Positions 17,013 to 24,393 of a stretch of DNA of 64,000 nt are shown piece by piece (position 1 is the first letter of the stretch; every line of letters begins with the position of its first letter). The translations under genes and the position numbers were made by a program. The notes beneath the pieces are model-generated. The model was not told where the DNA came from. It did no database searches and was given only the letters and a program-made list of their open reading frames with translations. This DNA is from Niastella populi. GTDB lineage: Bacteria > Bacteroidota > Bacteroidia > Chitinophagales > Chitinophagaceae. The DNA is taken from NCBI RefSeq assembly GCF_002078015.1, contig NZ_LWBP01000002.1, forward strand, positions 1-64,000, read 5' to 3'.

Positions 17013-17060
17013 CTACATCCTTAATTGCCAATTTCTATGCACTGTTGGTTGCCGACTACA
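17013..17060. repeat. IS21 right terminal inverted repeat
   Basis: The reverse complement matches the left terminal repeat at 42 of 48 positions. A related iterated unit continues inward to about 16950. Confidence 0.85.
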
Positions 17061-17065
17061 CCTTT
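17061..17065. repeat. Target site duplication, right copy
   Basis: CCTTT, identical to 14358-14362. Confidence 0.85.
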
Positions 17066-17322
17066 ATTCGGGACAGTTGAAAAGTACCGTATCCCATCCA
17101 GTCCTCTATATCTTTTCTTCTTGTTAGGGAAGAAAAAACAAACTGTCTATCCTTTGAAAGAAAATAAATGGTGAAAAGTAAGGTAATAAAAATTCCGATC
17201 AGAGAAATTATATCTTCATAACCAGGCCATAATTGCCAACCTGCATAGACGACTGCGGTTCCAAGTAGAGCCGCCACTATTTCTTTTTCATATCTTCTAA
17301 TTAAATAGTATATTTTTTTCAT
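17061..17322 (-). pseudogene. Lectin-like membrane protein, N-terminal part (split by IS21 element)
   Basis: The 5' part of the gene continued at 13819-14362. The start at 17322 (MKKIYYLIRRYEKE) is chosen over an upstream ATG that would overlap the integrase gene. Two hydrophobic helices (about residues 14-33 and 39-56) anchor the protein, and the glycan-binding-like domain then begins with DWMGYGTFQLSRIK, which joins in frame to GAYEITDAS across the insertion. The likely original product was a 266-residue membrane-anchored lectin-fold protein, not enzymatic as far as I can see. Confidence 0.8.
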
Positions 17323-17407
17323 GCTCTTCGATATCCAAATCAGCTTAAGGTAATTGCAACTAAAACTCAATCCTAATAGGATAATATTAAGCCTTTTGAT
17401 ACTCTCG

Positions 17408-18343
17408 TCAAATAAGCCTATCAACACTCATTTGCTCAATATCCCCACGCATTTCGTCCGTTGGAAGGCAACGCAGGTAAACCATAGTCATTCGTATATC
17501 ATTATGCCCCATCAATTGTTTAAGCATAGCGATGTTATTACTTGTTTGTAAAAAATTCACAGCAAAAGTGTGTCTGAACCGATGTAGGTGAAATTCTACT
17601 CCAGAAGTTTTTTTAATCCTGTTTACGAAGTGTAATAAGCCGTCATAACTTAACTTATCATCTCTTACTGCAGATACAATTAAATAAGGAGTTACATAGT
17701 GCCTTCTCTCATGTAGATAATCTTTTAAATGCATTGCGACTATCGAATGCAACGGCAATTGTCGACTTCGACCTGATTTTGAAGTTTCCCCTCTTACGGT
17801 TACTATCCTTCTTTCAAAATCAATGTCGCGAACTTGCAACAGGATTAATTCTTCGCGTCTTAATCCGCAAAAAAGCAAGATGTAAAAGATTGATAAATTT
17901 CTTTTTAGCAGGAGTATGTTTTTGTTACCTTGATTATGGACTGCCGCAAGTATTTTTTCTATCTCCTCTTTTTTTAGAAATTTCTTGTCTACATACTCCG
18001 GGACCGGATACTCCATTACTTCAAACGGATTATTCTTTATATACTTCCTTACCTTAAGCCATTCAAAGAAGCTATTTAGCTTGCTCCAATAAGTAGCTGC
18101 TGTGGATTTTTTAATTCCGACTTTAATTAATCCACGCCCAACTACTCTTTTTCTTTCTTGCAGAATTTTGAAAAATTGAATCATGGATGAAGGGGTAATT
18201 GATTCAATTCCAATAGAGGGCATTAGTTTATAAAAAGTATCAAATGTTTGTTTATATCCACGTAACGTTTCAGGCCGCACTTTGCGTACATATTCACATT
18301 CGTACATGAATTCATTAAACAGTTGTTGCAGGTCTTTCTTCAT
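17408..18343 (-). CDS. Tyrosine recombinase/integrase, 311 aa
   Basis: A second integrase, clearly different in sequence from the one at 12264-13160. The core-binding domain spans about residues 1-115. The catalytic domain shows the Arg in FCGLRREELILL, the HLHRFRHTF block, the His of LMGHNDIRMT and the Tyr of MVYLRC. The ATG at 18343 fits. A perfect 15-bp hairpin lies about 60 bp upstream at 18402-18437, between it and the divergent XRE gene. No tRNA lies next to it, so its attachment site is unknown; it may mark the left side of the 18.4-24.8 kb block. Confidence 0.9.
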   Translation of the reverse strand: MKKDLQQLFNEFMYECEYVRKVRPETLRGYKQTFDTFYKLMPSIGIESITPSSMIQFFKILQERKRVVGRGLIKVGIKKSTAATYWSKLNSFFEWLKVRKYIKNNPFEVMEYPVPEYVDKKFLKKEEIEKILAAVHNQGNKNILLLKRNLSIFYILLFCGLRREELILLQVRDIDFERRIVTVRGETSKSGRSRQLPLHSIVAMHLKDYLHERRHYVTPYLIVSAVRDDKLSYDGLLHFVNRIKKTSGVEFHLHRFRHTFAVNFLQTSNNIAMLKQLMGHNDIRMTMVYLRCLPTDEMRGDIEQMSVDRLI

Positions 18344-18401
18344 GCAGTATTGCTATACTTTCCGTTACTCCATCATTATTGAAAAAATATTTTGACTACT
18401 A

Positions 18402-18437
18402 AAGGGGGAAAGAATTATTCACAATTCTTTCCCCCTT
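18402..18437. promoter_or_regulatory. Perfect 15-bp palindrome between divergent integrase and XRE genes
   Basis: AAGGGGGAAAGAATT (18402-18416) and its exact reverse complement (18423-18437) are separated by 6 nt. The right arm, CAATTCTTTCCCCCTT from 18422, recurs at 19815, 22277 and 22493. It could be an operator for the XRE protein, a hairpin in the leader, or a terminator. Confidence 0.6.
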
Positions 18438-18470
18438 ATTGAATAAAAAATTGATTGGTATTTTTTTTAT

Positions 18471-18893
18471 ATGGCGAAGCCCAGGACAGGTATAGCGAAC
18501 AATTTAAAATGGTATCGCGAATCGTATGGGTATAGCCTGAAAGACGTTGCAGAACTGTTGGGACATACTAGCACCAGCAGTATTTCCAACTGGGAAACGG
18601 GAAACGTGATCCCTAATTTGTTCACTGCTTTTAAATTAAGCAGGCTTTGCAGAACCTCATCAGCTCATTTATTTGAAGACTTATATAAATTGGCAATAAT
18701 TGAAACAGATGCTTCCAAAACCGAATTTATCCCCAGAAAGAACAATCTATTCGACGCCTTCAAATTAAGCAGACTTCAAAAGACTATGCCAGAGGATCTA
18801 TTTGAAGAATTATATAAGCAGGCGGTGGCAGAAACCGATGCTGCTGAAAAGGAATTTCTTGCAAGAAAAAACAAACCTCATTTTACTGATTAG
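18471..18893 (+). CDS. XRE-family HTH regulator with internal duplication, 140 aa
   Basis: The N-terminal HTH (about residues 6-58: NLKWYRESYGYSLKDVAELL then SISNWETGNVIPN) marks a Cro/CI-like DNA-binding protein. The rest is a tandem duplication of about 43 residues: LFTAFKLSRLCRTSSAHLFE... and LFDAFKLSRLQKTMPEDLFE..., each ending in a (F)xxRKN segment. The duplication extends the last helix region of the HTH. The start ATG at 18471 follows 34 bases after the end of a palindrome that could be its operator. It is a likely regulator of this accessory block. Confidence 0.8.
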   Translation: MAKPRTGIANNLKWYRESYGYSLKDVAELLGHTSTSSISNWETGNVIPNLFTAFKLSRLCRTSSAHLFEDLYKLAIIETDASKTEFIPRKNNLFDAFKLSRLQKTMPEDLFEELYKQAVAETDAAEKEFLARKNKPHFTD

Positions 18894-18904
18894 TTCCTCC
18901 CTAT

Positions 18905-18933
18905 AAAGGACATTACTTTTCTAACTGTCCTTT
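18905..18933 (+). terminator. Hairpin after the XRE gene
   Basis: AAAGGACA (18905-18912) pairs with TGTCCTTT (18926-18933). There is no strong T-run. The same arms occur as a tight palindrome in the modules at 19901 and 22386, so it may be a regulatory site and not a terminator. Confidence 0.4.
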
Positions 18934-19019
18934 AGGTGAATAGCCAACAGATAATAGACGGCAAATAATCTATTTGCTTTGGCATTGCAACTTCTTTCTG
19001 GTTGGAATGAAGCGTATAT

Positions 19020-19070
19020 AACGTACGAACGAACGTTTTATTAATAATAACGTACGACGTAACGAGCGTT
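19020..19070. repeat. Two palindrome-like AACGTACGA repeats upstream of a two-gene unit
   Basis: AACGTACGAACGAACGTT (19020-19037) and AACGTACGACGTAACGAG (from 19049) are related units separated by a TTATTAATAAT-like AT block. A DnaA-box-like TAATCCACA lies downstream near 19102. Operator or iteron-like function is possible but unproven. Confidence 0.45.
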
Positions 19071-19117
19071 CCAACTAATGCACGCGCTTATTAACAACTT
19101 AATCCACAGGTAAAGCA

Positions 19118-19354
19118 ATGAATGATTACAGTCCCGAGGAGCAAAACCTCGCGTATAAGTTCGCAGACGCATTAAATGACCATAAATCAATTCAATGGCA
19201 TCTTTCGCTCGTCAGAAAATACGAATTATGGTCTTTACGAAAAGAGCTGGAAGAAGCGTTAGCTGTTCCAGATAACGAAGTGCGAAAAAGCAGGGCAGCA
19301 ATTTATAATTCACGGGTAAAAGCCTATGGAGTCGAAAAGAGTGCTCGGGATTAG
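19118..19354 (+). CDS. Small helical protein, 78 aa
   Basis: A charged, helical 78-residue protein from the ATG at 19118 with no motif I recognise. It overlaps the start of the RuvC-fold gene by 29 bp, which suggests translational coupling and joint function. Codon use is similar to its neighbour. The two repeats at 19020-19070 lie in its leader. Confidence 0.6.
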   Translation: MNDYSPEEQNLAYKFADALNDHKSIQWHLSLVRKYELWSLRKELEEALAVPDNEVRKSRAAIYNSRVKAYGVEKSARD

Positions 19355-19814
19355 CCTGGGCACTCGCAAGCTCGGCATTGCTGTCGTGCAAGGCGATCGG
19401 GTACCGTACTTTGCTTCCAAAGCATTTCTTGAAGCATGGTCTGAAAAGAAACCTCGAAGGATTCTTTCACTTATTGACCGATATGTTTCGAAGTTCCAAA
19501 TAAATTGGATTGCTATTAAAACGCCGCGGGTCACGGTCGAATCACCGAAACTATCGGCACTCCAGGCAACTATTAAAGACTGGGCAAAAGAAAAAGGAAT
19601 AGAAATACACACCTACACAGTCGCAGAGTGCAAGCAGGCTCTTGGCTTGCATAAACGGGCAAATAAAGAAAAATGCATGCGATTATTAGTTGAGCAATTC
19701 CCTCCCTTGCAAAGCAAGTATGAACAGGAAATGAAAAATAAGTCAGCTCATTATGAAAAGCTATTCGAAGCGATCGCTGTTGCCCGTGCCCTATATCAAC
19801 GGCTTCGATTGTAA
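19326..19814 (+). CDS. RuvC/YqgF-fold protein with altered active site, 162 aa
   Basis: The N-terminal VLGISLGTRKLGIAVVQGD strand-turn-strand is the RuvC/RNase H-fold signature, and the total length (162 aa) matches RuvC. In active RuvC enzymes the first strand reads GIDPGT; here the Asp is Ser (GISLGT). The second acidic residue, normally in a VxxE strand, is replaced in NWIAIKTPRV. The C-terminal AHYEKLFEAIAVARAL resembles the last active-site helix. I infer an inactive fold that may still bind branched nucleic acid. It overlaps the preceding small gene. Confidence 0.65.
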   Translation: MESKRVLGISLGTRKLGIAVVQGDRVPYFASKAFLEAWSEKKPRRILSLIDRYVSKFQINWIAIKTPRVTVESPKLSALQATIKDWAKEKGIEIHTYTVAECKQALGLHKRANKEKCMRLLVEQFPPLQSKYEQEMKNKSAHYEKLFEAIAVARALYQRLRL

Positions 19815-19990
19815 CAATTCTTTCCCCCTTACTTGACCAATATCTTGCCGATACACTTCGACTAGATCTTTTCTTTCAAATTTAGCGTGCAACTACTGAA
19901 AAGGACATTGTCCTTTGAAAAACACGCATGTAGTGTGAAGAATGAGCATGGCATAGCCATGCAAGCCCGATAGCAGTATCGGGCTTTTTT
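19815..19990 (+). ncRNA. Repeated non-coding module 1 (candidate small RNA) with terminator
   Basis: A 176-bp unit starting CAATTCTTTCCCCCTTA, with a palindrome AAGGACATTGTCCTT (19901-19915), a hairpin GCATGGC/GCCATGC (19946-19962) and a terminator AGCCCGATA/TATCGGGCT (19964-19985) followed by TTTTT. A second copy of the same layout, with identical palindrome and terminator, lies at 22277-22466. Conservation of these parts with drift between them suggests a structured transcript. Promoter not identified. Confidence 0.5.
19964..19990 (+). terminator. Intrinsic terminator of module 1
   Basis: Nine-bp stem AGCCCGATA/TATCGGGCT with GCAG loop, then TTTTT. Identical to 22441-22462. Confidence 0.85.
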
Positions 19991-20108
19991 GTGCCGAATA
20001 AACTATCATAAATTAATCATTATTTTTTGGGTGTTTTTCACGATTTTTTTGACCCATTGAACACATACTTTCACTTATTCATTAAACCGTAAAACATAAA
20101 CTGCTTTT

Positions 20109-20723
20109 ATGAAACAAATTTCAGGATTCGTCATTCTTGTTAGTCTTTTGGCTATCGGATGCAGGGTAGTAAACACATCCAGAAAGAGTGCAGGAATTTC
20201 TAAACAAGGGCTATACAAAAATGGAGCCGCTATTGAACCGACGTTCTTTTGGTCACATTATGATGCAACACAAAGAAGCGGACTCTATCTGATTACTCCC
20301 GATAACAAGGTAAAAGTTATATCAGAACCACCGCCTGATGCAGCAACCAATAAAATGCTGGATGTACTTGCCAAAACCAATGTAAAAGACAAGGTAGAAG
20401 CAGAAGCCAAAGTTTCAGCCGTGAAATCCGTGGCAGAATTGGGCAAGAGAACGGTAGCAATCAATTTTGTTCGCGATATTGGGTTTAGAATTGAAGCATT
20501 GCTCAACAACAATACAACAATAGATGCTAACACCGTAACCCTCTATACCCTACTGCTTGAAAAAGCAAAAGAAATATCATTAGCCGAATCGAATACGGAA
20601 GTGGTAAAAAACAAGGTAGACATTCTCAAAGAACTCAATTTAATTCTTTCAAAAGCCGATTCAACAGCCCCCAAACTGTCACAAGCAGACTTGATAAAGG
20701 AAATAGAAAATGTAATTAAATAA
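20109..20723 (+). CDS. Lipoprotein of unknown function, 204 aa
   Basis: Signal peptide MKQISGFVILVSLLAIGC with lipobox LAIGC, so Cys18 should be lipidated. The mature protein has a short strand segment (FFWSHYDATQRSGLYLITPDNKVKVIS) and then long helices with many Lys and Glu to the C terminus. No enzymatic motif is visible and I do not recognise the family. It lies downstream of module 1 and is separated from the convergent amidase-like gene by a 22-bp-stem hairpin. Confidence 0.7.
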   Translation: MKQISGFVILVSLLAIGCRVVNTSRKSAGISKQGLYKNGAAIEPTFFWSHYDATQRSGLYLITPDNKVKVISEPPPDAATNKMLDVLAKTNVKDKVEAEAKVSAVKSVAELGKRTVAINFVRDIGFRIEALLNNNTTIDANTVTLYTLLLEKAKEISLAESNTEVVKNKVDILKELNLILSKADSTAPKLSQADLIKEIENVIK

Positions 20724-20736
20724 TAATTTACTACTT

Positions 20737-20785
20737 AATCTTCAAGAAGGAATCTGCAGTTGTTGCAGATTCCTTCTTGAAGATT
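20737..20785. terminator. Very stable bidirectional hairpin between convergent genes
   Basis: A perfect 22-bp stem (20737-20758 with 20764-20785) with a 5-nt loop. There is only a weak T-rich tail on either side, but its place between two convergent lipoprotein genes fits a terminator or end-protecting hairpin. Confidence 0.6.
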
Positions 20786-20945
20786 ATTATGTTGAACAGA
20801 TTACCATCAAGCAGAGTGTTCTCCCTGTGGCTGCGCGCCCACCATTTCTGAACCACTGACAGGATTGAAGCGCAATAAGGCATATCTCATGATTTAATGT
20901 ATAACTAAACCTCATCACTTTAGCGGAGTTTTGCATAAGATAAAA

Positions 20946-22154
20946 TTATTTACCACTGAACCAGTCTTTCGGAAGCAAGGGATCATTTGCATTCATATCA
21001 GTACCGCCTTGCGTTCCTCCACTCACAGGTTGAATAGCCTTATTAAGCACCCTCCAGCCATAGTGAATACCGCCGATTTCAGACAACCGTTTATTACCTG
21101 CAGGCAAATCACGTTCCCAGTTTCTGTATGTAACTCGAATTTCGACCAGTCTTCCAACAACCTTCCTCTCTGTTACCAAAGCACTGTGAGTAATCCTGCT
21201 TCCATCTAAACGACCAAACTGAACAATATCTCCTGGATAAAGTTCGGAATCACTGAAACATGCTGGATATATTCTGCCGGACTTTACCACATACTCGGAG
21301 AATGACTGCGCAACAGCCCAACTACATGAAAAGCATTTTTGTATTAAACACCCAAGATTATTATCACAACATGGTCTTCCATCTGCCCACCAGTCTTTGG
21401 TTTTCGTCCATCCGCCAAAAAGTAAGCACTGGGATAAGAAGTTAGTGCAATCACCATGTTCTTGAAAATCACAATAAAATTCACTGGGGTTGTCCCAGTG
21501 TTCTAGTGCGTACTTTATTGCTTTTTGTGAATTATAGGGCGGTGGTAAATCATTTACCCCTAACTCTGTTTGGATTCTATTCAGCCTTTCCTTATCGAAC
21601 AAACCAGTTTGTGATGCGTAATTCACATACCAAGGTTCGAACTCACTGGAACCTGAATATGAGAATCTTGAAATAATCCAAACACCGCTTTTTTGCTTCA
21701 TTATTACGTCGTAGTAATTACCACCTTCAGTAACCATATATTTTCCGGTTAATGAATCTTTAATATTATCTGTCATCGTAAAGCGATGTAGAACCCTAAG
21801 GACAACCGAATCTTTCCTCTTCTGGAAACTATCAATTTTCACAGCACTCGTATAATCAGTATATATAACACCATGCTCCGAGTGCGTTTTCTTAAAGGCC
21901 AAAATCTTATTGGCAAGGGTTGTATCACTCGGATTTTCCTGATAGTTTAACCAATCAGTGCTGGTAGATTTTCCGGTCGCCAAATTATACTGACCATCCA
22001 AATAGCTTTGGAGAATTGGCTGCACTTCCGAAATTATTTTTTCATCACTGAAAGCAGAAAGATCAAAAGACTGGTTGCTTTTTTTGTTGCAGGCTAAAAC
22101 AATAAGAACAGCAATTAGTACCAGGGCCCCTACAGCAGTTAATACTTTTCTCAT
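20946..22154 (-). CDS. Lipoprotein with amidase_6-type domain, 402 aa
   Basis: Signal peptide with lipobox VLACN (Cys22). A lumenal N-terminal half of about 180 residues (VLRVLHRFTM..., WIISRFSYSG) is followed by an amidase domain of the Amidase_6 type: YNSQKAIKYALEHWDNPSEF, then GDCTNFLSQCLLFGGW (likely catalytic Cys), W(A)VAQSFSEYV, YPGDIVQFG and ITHSALVTER (likely His). Members resemble peptidoglycan hydrolases of Firmicutes, where the domain is common; substrate here is not shown. A lone gene on the minus strand. Start ATG at 22154 precedes the signal peptide directly. Confidence 0.8.
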   Translation of the reverse strand: MRKVLTAVGALVLIAVLIVLACNKKSNQSFDLSAFSDEKIISEVQPILQSYLDGQYNLATGKSTSTDWLNYQENPSDTTLANKILAFKKTHSEHGVIYTDYTSAVKIDSFQKRKDSVVLRVLHRFTMTDNIKDSLTGKYMVTEGGNYYDVIMKQKSGVWIISRFSYSGSSEFEPWYVNYASQTGLFDKERLNRIQTELGVNDLPPPYNSQKAIKYALEHWDNPSEFYCDFQEHGDCTNFLSQCLLFGGWTKTKDWWADGRPCCDNNLGCLIQKCFSCSWAVAQSFSEYVVKSGRIYPACFSDSELYPGDIVQFGRLDGSRITHSALVTERKVVGRLVEIRVTYRNWERDLPAGNKRLSEIGGIHYGWRVLNKAIQPVSGGTQGGTDMNANDPLLPKDWFSGK

Positions 22155-22263
22155 AAATAGCCGATTTAATTACAGTATTGTATATATCCTATATTAATTA
22201 AAACAACAATACCCCCGATTCTGACTTGATTTTAATCGACTTTTGAAATAATTATTTTCAACA

Positions 22264-22466
22264 TTTCCATTTCTGGCAATTCTTTCCCGCTTCTTCCGCC
22301 AATCTTCTCCATATACACTTTTCCCTGAACCTTCTTTTACAACCAAATATCAGTTAACCAGAGAACCATGTATCCAGTCGTTGAGAAGGACATTGTCCTT
22401 TGAAAACCTTGCATGTTTGCAGCAGTGTGTGTTGTGTGCGAGCCCGATAGCAGTATCGGGCTTTTT
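22264..22466 (+). ncRNA. Repeated non-coding module 2 (candidate small RNA) with terminator
   Basis: Same architecture as module 1: CAATTCTTTCCCGCTT at 22277, a 190-bp body with ATACACTT at the same place, palindrome AAGGACATTGTCCTT (22386-22400), and terminator AGCCCGATA/TATCGGGCT (22441-22462) followed by T-rich sequence. The word at 22264-22286 is repeated exactly at 22480-22502, so a truncated third unit follows directly and leads into the ArdC-like gene. Confidence 0.5.
22441..22466 (+). terminator. Intrinsic terminator of module 2
   Basis: Stem AGCCCGATA/TATCGGGCT with GCAG loop and TTTT tail, identical stem and loop to 19964-19985. Confidence 0.85.
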
Positions 22467-22479
22467 CCTGGTCTCTATT

Positions 22480-22502
22480 TTTCCATTTCTGGCAATTCTT
22501 TC
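22480..22502 (+). repeat. Exact 23-bp direct repeat upstream of the first ArdC-like gene
   Basis: Identical to 22264-22286; includes the CAATTCTTTC word seen at 18422 and 19815. It lies 75 bp before the gene start, a plausible regulatory position. Confidence 0.6.
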
Positions 22503-22577
22503 TCCCTTATCTCGTCCTGCCTTTGTTCATACACTCCCTTCTGAAACAATCCTCTTTCACAATTAGCCATCACCAGT

Positions 22578-23438
22578 ATGAACGTAGCACAAAAGTCAGC
22601 ATCGCAAGACGTCCACTCTTTCGTTACCTCCCGGATAATTGAACAACTAACCATTGGCATCATTCCGTGGCAAGAAGAGTGGAGGAGCGAGCACCCCCAA
22701 TACATGAACGGCTACCCGATGGACTACATCAATGTCCTGCTGTTAGGAATCCTGCCGTACCCGCGCAAAGTGTTTTTTACCGCCAAACAAATGAGGCGGA
22801 ATAACGTAAGCACCAAGCGGGGTGAAAAAGGGTTTACCATTCTCGGCATCAGACATTCGAAAACCCGGCCGTCCCTGTACTGCACGACGGTGTACCATCC
22901 AATTAATCTAAAAGCGGAATATGATGACCTGTTGCCGGCTGAAAAGATTGTCCGCAACCCGATTAAAGCGTGTGAGAAAATCATTGCTGGTATGCCCAAG
23001 CTGCCGCGCATCGTCCCCGATACCTCGCCGGCATATTACAGCCTGTCCGCTGACACGATCAGCATGCCCGACAAGGAACGCTTTGCAAACGAAGAGCTGT
23101 ATTACAGCTCCCTCTTTTACGTCCTCGCCCAATGTACCGGCCACCGCTCCCGTATGAACCGGGAATGTGCCGTCCCTCGACACCCCGATGATGCGAAAAC
23201 CCATACCCTTGAGGATTTAATCACTGAAATGACTGCGGGCTATCTGTGCAATTATGCAAGTATCGCTCCGTCGTTTTTGATTAGATACCACAGCGATTGC
23301 GACGGCTGGCTCCGGAAAATAGAGACTGACAAGGAAATGGTTATTACGGCCGCTATGTACGCACAAGAGGCCATTAACTACATCCTCAATCGCAATCCGA
23401 TGCTAAACCCTATTCAAACAGGTGTATACACGCCATAG
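22578..23438 (+). CDS. ArdC-like anti-restriction protein, degenerate protease motif, 286 aa
   Basis: The N-terminal domain (about residues 8-125) matches ArdC-like ssDNA-binding domains: IIEQLTIGIIPWQEEW, YMNGYPMDYINVLLL, and STKRGEKGFTIL. The C-terminal metalloprotease-like domain (about 130-270) normally carries an HELAH-type zinc motif before STGH; here it reads LFYVLAQCTGHRSRMNRE, with His and Glu of HExxH changed to Tyr and Val and the second His to Gln. The third-ligand helix LITEMTAGYLC is kept. It is probably catalytically dead but may still bind DNA. A divergent paralogue follows 43 bp downstream. Confidence 0.75.
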   Translation: MNVAQKSASQDVHSFVTSRIIEQLTIGIIPWQEEWRSEHPQYMNGYPMDYINVLLLGILPYPRKVFFTAKQMRRNNVSTKRGEKGFTILGIRHSKTRPSLYCTTVYHPINLKAEYDDLLPAEKIVRNPIKACEKIIAGMPKLPRIVPDTSPAYYSLSADTISMPDKERFANEELYYSSLFYVLAQCTGHRSRMNRECAVPRHPDDAKTHTLEDLITEMTAGYLCNYASIAPSFLIRYHSDCDGWLRKIETDKEMVITAAMYAQEAINYILNRNPMLNPIQTGVYTP

Positions 23439-23481
23439 CACGTGCCCATCAAAAGAATTTTCTCACCTAAAATTTTCAGTT

Positions 23482-24315
23482 ATGAATGGAATACACCATT
23501 CCCCTACCCCGCAGGAGGTATACAATATTGTTTCCAATCACCTAATAGCACAGCTCGAAAAGAAAGTGATTCCCTGGCATGTTTCATTTGCAAAAGGCGG
23601 ATTGCCGCAGAACCTCATCAGCGGCAAACCATATTCCGGCCTGAACGTCTGGCTGCTGGCTGCACTTAACTATGCGCATAACGTGTTTCTGACTCAGCAG
23701 CAGGCGCAGTCAATGGGAGCAACCATAAAGAATGGAGAAAAAGGGCACCTAGCGATATACTACACGCCCGAAAAGGAGCTGCGGTATTCCCACGTCTTCA
23801 ATATCGCTCAATGCGAGAATATACCACCGGATTCGATTCCCCCTCAATTCGAGGTTTCGGATCCGATAAAAAAATGCAAGAGAATTGCTGAAGAAATGCC
23901 TAAGCATCCGGCTATTGATGTCGGCGGCGCCCACGTATTCTACAGCTACCAGGACGACACCGTGCACATGCCTGACCCTGAGTTTTTTCACGACAGAGCC
24001 TCCTTTTTCAGCAGCCTCTTTTACGGCCTCATGTGTTCAACCGGCCATGAAATCAGGCTGAATCGGAAAGAACTATTGCAGGCCAAGCGGCTTGCGACGC
24101 CTCGCATGTACAGTACGGATGACCTGATCGCTGAAATGGGTGCAACGTATTTATGCGGCATAGGCGGCATAGAGCAAACGCATTTGCGCTATGACTACTT
24201 TGATGCTGAAGGCTGGCTGTATCGGTTTCGGACACACAACCAGTTTGCGATTGTGGCCGGCAAAGCCGCTCAAGCTGCCGTGAATTACATACTCAACATC
24301 CCCCCTGAAACATGA
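23482..24315 (+). CDS. ArdC-like anti-restriction protein paralogue, degenerate, 277 aa
   Basis: The start at 23482 (MNGIHHSPTPQEVYNIVS) is preferred to an earlier in-frame ATG inside the upstream gene. The N-terminal domain shows LIAQLEKKVIPWHVSF, NLISGKPYSGLNVWLL and MGATIKNGEKGHLAIY. In the protease-like domain the zinc motif reads LFYGLMCSTGHEIRLNRKEL, so His, Glu and the second His are replaced. The later helix DLIAEMGATYLC is intact. Same orientation and short spacing suggest an operon with the preceding paralogue, with a shared terminator at 24321-24345. Confidence 0.75.
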   Translation: MNGIHHSPTPQEVYNIVSNHLIAQLEKKVIPWHVSFAKGGLPQNLISGKPYSGLNVWLLAALNYAHNVFLTQQQAQSMGATIKNGEKGHLAIYYTPEKELRYSHVFNIAQCENIPPDSIPPQFEVSDPIKKCKRIAEEMPKHPAIDVGGAHVFYSYQDDTVHMPDPEFFHDRASFFSSLFYGLMCSTGHEIRLNRKELLQAKRLATPRMYSTDDLIAEMGATYLCGIGGIEQTHLRYDYFDAEGWLYRFRTHNQFAIVAGKAAQAAVNYILNIPPET

Positions 24316-24320
24316 TATAG

Positions 24321-24345
24321 AAGCCTGAATGTTCAGGCTTTTTTT
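24321..24345 (+). terminator. Intrinsic terminator of the ArdC-like operon
   Basis: AAGCCTGAA/TTCAGGCTT stem with a 2-nt loop and seven T. Confidence 0.85.
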
Positions 24346-24349
24346 ATTG

Positions 24350-24378
24350 AAAAGAAAAAAGCCTGTATAAACAGGCTT
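24350..24378 (-). terminator. Intrinsic terminator of the XRE gene
   Basis: AAGCCTGT/ACAGGCTT stem (24359-24378). On the minus strand it is followed by TTTTTTCTTTT. It faces the terminator at 24321-24345. Confidence 0.8.
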
Positions 24379-24393
24379 AAGTGATTTGCATTG

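Larger units (their letters stand above)
14363..17060 (+). mobile_element. IS21-family insertion sequence, 2698 bp, complete
   Basis: Bounded by 48-bp imperfect terminal inverted repeats (14363-14410 and 17013-17060, 42 of 48 identical) beginning TGT and ending ACA. It carries the two genes istA and istB in order and is flanked by a perfect 5-bp duplication (CCTTT). Inside the left end, about four iterated units of the form CGGCAAnTAAGGATGCAT follow each other, and similar units lie inside the right end, as expected for transposase binding sites of this family. It interrupts a lectin-like membrane gene. Confidence 0.95.
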
